From contig DISN01000025.1 in assembly GCA_002421965.1 (NCBI GenBank), positions 1 through 7,485 on the forward strand: 7,485 nucleotides of DNA, in the 5' to 3' direction. Origin of the DNA: Candidatus Saccharibacteria bacterium UBA6209. Its GTDB lineage: Bacteria > Patescibacteriota > Saccharimonadia > Saccharimonadales > Saccharimonadaceae. Below are positions 5,286 through 7,485 of the stretch, one piece after another. Position numbers and translations under genes: made by a program. Below the pieces are notes generated by a model. It did no database searches. It was given only the letters and a program-made list of their open reading frames with translations, and was not told the origin of the DNA. The number at the start of each line of letters is the position of its first letter. Position 1 is the stretch's first letter.

Positions 5286-5495
5286 GTGACATTTTGGTCT
5301 GCACCAAATGAACGGCTATCACCCGTGAACGTCAGCAAGAAGAAATTGGTAGCTCCCAAGACTAGACCTTGCCGGTATCGACACGAAAGATCGAACAACT
5401 GAGTGCGAAAAGAGAATCTCTTTTTCGAAACTGGATGGTACCGTCCGAGCAATCGGATTCCAGTAGCGAGAAAGAGTTTTTATTTGGAGAAAAAT
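5286..5495 (+). promoter_or_regulatory. T-box riboswitch leader, probably tRNA-Ile responsive
   Basis: The core at 5430-5464 folds as a textbook T-box antiterminator/antisequestrator. Helix A1 is ACTGGA/TCCAGT (6 bp), the 7-base bulge is TGGTACC (5436-5442), and helix A2 is GTCCG/CGGAT with a 6-base loop. In the bulge, TGGT pairs with an uncharged 3' end reading ACCA, so the sensed tRNA should have A73, as tRNA-Ile does. Upstream, ACGG/CCGT (5312-5326) closes a 7-base loop CTATCAC containing ATC (5318-5320), a candidate Ile specifier in a hairpin loop; a longer Stem I is also possible. TTCCA (5458-5462), part of the T-box 3' arm, can alternatively pair with TGGAG (5485-5489) and hide the ribosome binding site. 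That favours translational control, though an attenuator is not excluded. The downstream ileS supports the Ile assignment. Confidence 0.75.
5406..5485 (+). promoter_or_regulatory. Alternative helices around the T-box core
   Basis: CTCTTTTTCG (5418-5427) has two partners. Upstream, CGAAAAGAG (5406-5414) gives a 9-bp stem with one bulged T. Downstream, CGAGAAAGAG (5467-5476) gives a 10-bp stem with one G-U pair, followed by TTTTTATTT. The two are mutually exclusive. The second encloses the T-box core and is followed by a U-rich tract. Confidence 0.4.
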
Positions 5496-5945
5496 ATGAG
5501 TAAGATAACCAAAAACCCAGATCCAAGAGTAGGCGTTGGTACGTTTGTTTTTAGGGATGGTAAGTTTCTTATGCAGCAACGTCAGGGTTCGCATGGCGAC
5601 GGTACCTGGTCGGTGCCAGGGGGTCATCTAGAGTATGGCGAGACACCCGAGGATACGTCATACCGTGAGGTACTGGAAGAAACGGGATGCCAGATCGAAA
5701 ACATACGATTTGTCGCAGTGACAAACGACTTTTTCGAGAAAGAGAAAAAACATTACATTACCTGGTGGACTATAAGCGATTGGAAAGTAAACGAGCCATA
5801 CATTGCTGAGCCAGATAAGTGCGTAGCGCAGATGTGGACTGATTTTGATCATCTGCCTCAACCGCTTTTTCTGCCGTGGGAACAGTTACTGAAAAGTGAA
5901 TTTATAGATAATTTAAAGCAGGAGCTGGAGAGGAGTAAACGATGA
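5496..5945 (+). CDS. Nudix hydrolase, NUDT15/MutT-like
   Basis: A 149-residue Nudix hydrolase, which cleaves nucleoside diphosphates linked to another moiety using a divalent metal. The Nudix box is canonical: Gly43, Glu49, then REVLEETGC (57-65), fitting GX5EX7REUXEEXGU. The preceding GVGTFVF strand, GTWSVPGGHLEYGE, and the later FFEKEKKHYITWW and EPDKC segments resemble the NUDT15/MTH2 group that acts on (deoxy)nucleoside triphosphates; the substrate here is not proven. The start ATG 5496 is chosen because GGAGA (5486-5490) precedes it. The GTG at 5403 would add 31 residues translated from the T-box core. Its stop overlaps the ileS start (ATGA), implying translational coupling, so both genes are probably governed by the T-box. 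Confidence 0.92.
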   Translation: MSKITKNPDPRVGVGTFVFRDGKFLMQQRQGSHGDGTWSVPGGHLEYGETPEDTSYREVLEETGCQIENIRFVAVTNDFFEKEKKHYITWWTISDWKVNEPYIAEPDKCVAQMWTDFDHLPQPLFLPWEQLLKSEFIDNLKQELERSKR

Positions 5946-7485
5946 AATTCAAACACGGAACACGCAGGCGCGCGCTAGAATACGAAAAAGATTGGGTGCA
6001 GCGCTGGAAGCAGGACGGCACATTTGAGAAATCGGTCGAGCAGCGACCGAAAGACGATGCATATGTGTTTTATGACGGGCCGCCGTTTATTACCGGCGTG
6101 CCTCATCATGGAACCTTGCTTTCGAGCATTGTTAAGGACGCAATTCCTCGTTACCAGACGATGAAAGGTAGGCGAGTGGAGCGAGTTTGGGGTTGGGATT
6201 GTCATGGTCTGCCAGCGGAGAACTTTGTTGAAAAGCAGCTAAACATCACCGACCGACGACAGATAGTCGCCAAAGACGGCGATAGCGCACCACTAGACAA
6301 AGACGGCAATCCGCTGCCGACCATCAGTCTCGAGACCTACATCAACAAAGCGCGCGAGTCGATGGTGGCGAATAGCGAAACGTGGGAGGGCGTGATCGAC
6401 CGAATCGGCCGTTGGGTTGATTTCAAGGGCGCGTACCGCACTATGGACAAGGATTTTATGGAGTCGGTTTGGTGGGCATTTAAGGAGCTTTACGAAAAAG
6501 GCAAGATTTACGAAGGCGAAAAGGTGTTAATGTATGACACCAAATTTGCAACGCCGGTCAGCAAAAATGAAGTCACGATGGACAATGACGCTTATCAGAC
6601 CGTAACCGATCCGAGCGTATTCGTAAAATTTGCGCTAAATAATAGCGAATTTTCAGTCTTGGCCTGGACTACTACTCCCTGGACACTCCCTGCAAACCTA
6701 ATGTTGGCCGTTAGCCCAGAGCTTACATATGTCGAGGTGATTGTCGATAACGGCGCCACACTAGGCGCAGGCAATTTTGCCGTTAAATCCATAAACAATC
6801 CAGTAGTTAAAAAAGCACATGATGTTCTGGCAAAGTTTGAAGGTATTGAATATGGCCACGTGGATAAGGATGGCTATGTACACAGGCAGAGTGACGCCGA
6901 CTATGACGAGCAGAAGTTTGAAGACTATCGATTACAGGGTGCCGAACAGGTAGCTAAAAATCAGACTGGTGTTTGCTGGGATCAAACTGAGTACACTAGG
7001 TACTTATTAGAACAGGACGGGATTAGCACAAAAACGTATGCAATTGTGTACTATGACTACGACAACGATAGTTATTACAACCATACAATTGCGGTTTTCG
7101 AATCAGAGGGCAGCTACTATTGGCTTGAACACTCAATGGCGGACATTGCCGGAATATATGAGTTTAGCAGCCTTGATAGTTTAATTTCGAGTTTGAAATC
7201 GGAATTTCTTGCACATAATAAAAATGTAATTCCAGCGGATTATCAGGAGTCTCGGCTGCGATTATGGGAGTATGACGTATTGAGGCCCGATAGCTCTCCG
7301 GAAGAAGTTTTTGGGCACTGGGAGCGAGCGGTGAATTTAGATAATCTATTGACTTCTGATGAAAAGCTTATTCTCACCAAAGGGGCGATAGAACGTGTCC
7401 TTCAGGACGATAAGCATAAGCCACTAAAGTACAAAATTGTACGCGAATTTCCAGGGTCTGAGTTAGTTGGCGAGAGTTATGAGCC
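5942..7485 (+). CDS. ileS: Isoleucyl-tRNA synthetase with domain insertion in CP1 (3' end outside window)
   Basis: The first 514 residues of IleRS, the class Ia enzyme charging tRNA-Ile. The frame is open to the window end, so the rest, including KMSKS, is not visible. The start ATG overlaps the Nudix stop, with AGGAG (5931-5935) six bases ahead. GPPFITGVPHHGT holds the ATP-binding HIGH motif as HHGT (55-58). GWDCHGLPAE (84-93), IGRWVDF and the CP1 editing-domain entry with Thr-rich WTTTPWTLPAN (242-252) are typical. After VDNG (268-271) about 202 unrelated residues (272-473) interrupt CP1, then IleRS resumes at EKLILTKG (474-481) and reaches FPGSELVGESYEP. Joining VDNG to EKLILTKG restores a normal CP1 strand. 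By hand count the insert is about 43% GC against about 50% for ileS before it. Confidence 0.93.
   Translation, partial: MKFKHGTRRRALEYEKDWVQRWKQDGTFEKSVEQRPKDDAYVFYDGPPFITGVPHHGTLLSSIVKDAIPRYQTMKGRRVERVWGWDCHGLPAENFVEKQLNITDRRQIVAKDGDSAPLDKDGNPLPTISLETYINKARESMVANSETWEGVIDRIGRWVDFKGAYRTMDKDFMESVWWAFKELYEKGKIYEGEKVLMYDTKFATPVSKNEVTMDNDAYQTVTDPSVFVKFALNNSEFSVLAWTTTPWTLPANLMLAVSPELTYVEVIVDNGATLGAGNFAVKSINNPVVKKAHDVLAKFEGIEYGHVDKDGYVHRQSDADYDEQKFEDYRLQGAEQVAKNQTGVCWDQTEYTRYLLEQDGISTKTYAIVYYDYDNDSYYNHTIAVFESEGSYYWLEHSMADIAGIYEFSSLDSLISSLKSEFLAHNKNVIPADYQESRLRLWEYDVLRPDSSPEEVFGHWERAVNLDNLLTSDEKLILTKGAIERVLQDDKHKPLKYKIVREFPGSELVGESYE
6755..7360 (+). other. Transglutaminase-like domain inserted in the IleRS editing domain
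   Basis: IleRS residues 272-473. The first part is helical (NNPVVKKAHDVLAKFEGIEYG), followed by an acidic stretch and YRLQGAEQVAKNQ leading to the nucleophile motif TGVCWDQ with Cys345. Beta strands follow (KTYAIVYYD), then NHT with His381, VFESEGSYYWLEHS with Glu396, and AGIYEFSSLDSLISSL. Cys at the start of a helix, His on a strand and an acidic residue 15 positions later match the Cys-His-Asp/Glu order of the transglutaminase-like/papain-like fold. It resembles stand-alone hypothetical proteins of that type as I remember them; no search was run. It shows no intein splice motifs. Activity and target are unknown. The boundaries could shift by a few residues. Confidence 0.65.

Noticed and set aside
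5403..5495. GTG start extending the Nudix protein by 31 residues
   Set aside because: The extension is translated straight through the T-box core and lacks a ribosome binding site, whereas ATG 5496 has GGAGA upstream and begins at the normal family N-terminus.
5113..5627. Three overlapping minus-strand reading frames
   Set aside because: They lie opposite the epimerase end, the T-box leader and the Nudix gene, with no ribosome binding sites and shadow-like composition.
6755..7360. Intein in ileS
   Set aside because: There is no Cys/Ser at the start, no His-Asn followed by Cys/Ser/Thr at the end, and no splicing blocks; the site is also not an active-site motif of the kind inteins prefer.
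1..7485. Alternative genetic code with TGA as glycine
   Set aside because: No internal TGA occurs in the Gly-rich ftsA, ftsZ, Nudix or ileS frames, and TGA ends two genes at sensible points.

Overview
The window looks like a chromosomal segment of a Patescibacteria (CPR) bacterium, most likely Candidatus Saccharibacteria (TM7). That is an inference from gene content and the style of the IleRS and FtsZ proteins; no 16S or ribosomal marker is present. TGA works as a stop here: it ends two genes and occurs at no internal position of the Gly-rich ftsA/ftsZ reading frames. The TGA=Gly code of Absconditabacteria and Gracilibacteria therefore does not apply. All convincing genes are on the + strand.

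Bases 1-3185 hold a tight cluster: the 3' part of ftsA, complete ftsZ, a nrdR homologue, a small thioredoxin-fold protein and a VKOR-family membrane protein. After ftsZ the genes abut or overlap, each with a Shine-Dalgarno sequence inside the previous gene, so they look co-transcribed. The NrdR protein has lost all four zinc-ribbon cysteines and the thioredoxin-like protein lacks CxxC. The cluster ends in an 8-bp GC-rich hairpin.

Bases 3220-3350 carry a tRNA-Gly(CCC) with its own extended -10 element and a probable terminator. Bases 3350-3720 have no convincing gene. They contain a 17-bp palindrome and a 20-bp near-copy of the start of the next gene, which may be a decayed partial duplication. 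Bases 3721-5250 hold an unrecognised 172-residue protein and an NAD-dependent epimerase/dehydratase-like protein. They lie in the same frame, separated by a TGA inside an 11-bp inverted repeat and by a promoter that would give a leaderless mRNA.

Bases 5251-7485 form a regulated unit: a sigma70-type promoter, a leader of about 210 nt containing a T-box tRNA-binding element, a NUDT15-like Nudix hydrolase, and ileS overlapping it by ATGA. The T-box bulge matches tRNAs with A73, as expected for tRNA-Ile, so the unit is probably induced by uncharged tRNA-Ile. ileS runs off the window.

The most unusual feature is in ileS. Its reading frame is unbroken, but the CP1 editing domain is split by about 202 extra residues (6755-7360). 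These resemble a complete transglutaminase-like/papain-fold domain with a Cys-His-Glu triad at family-typical spacing. The flanking IleRS sequence reads through seamlessly if the insert is removed, and the insert is AT-richer than the ileS sequence before it.
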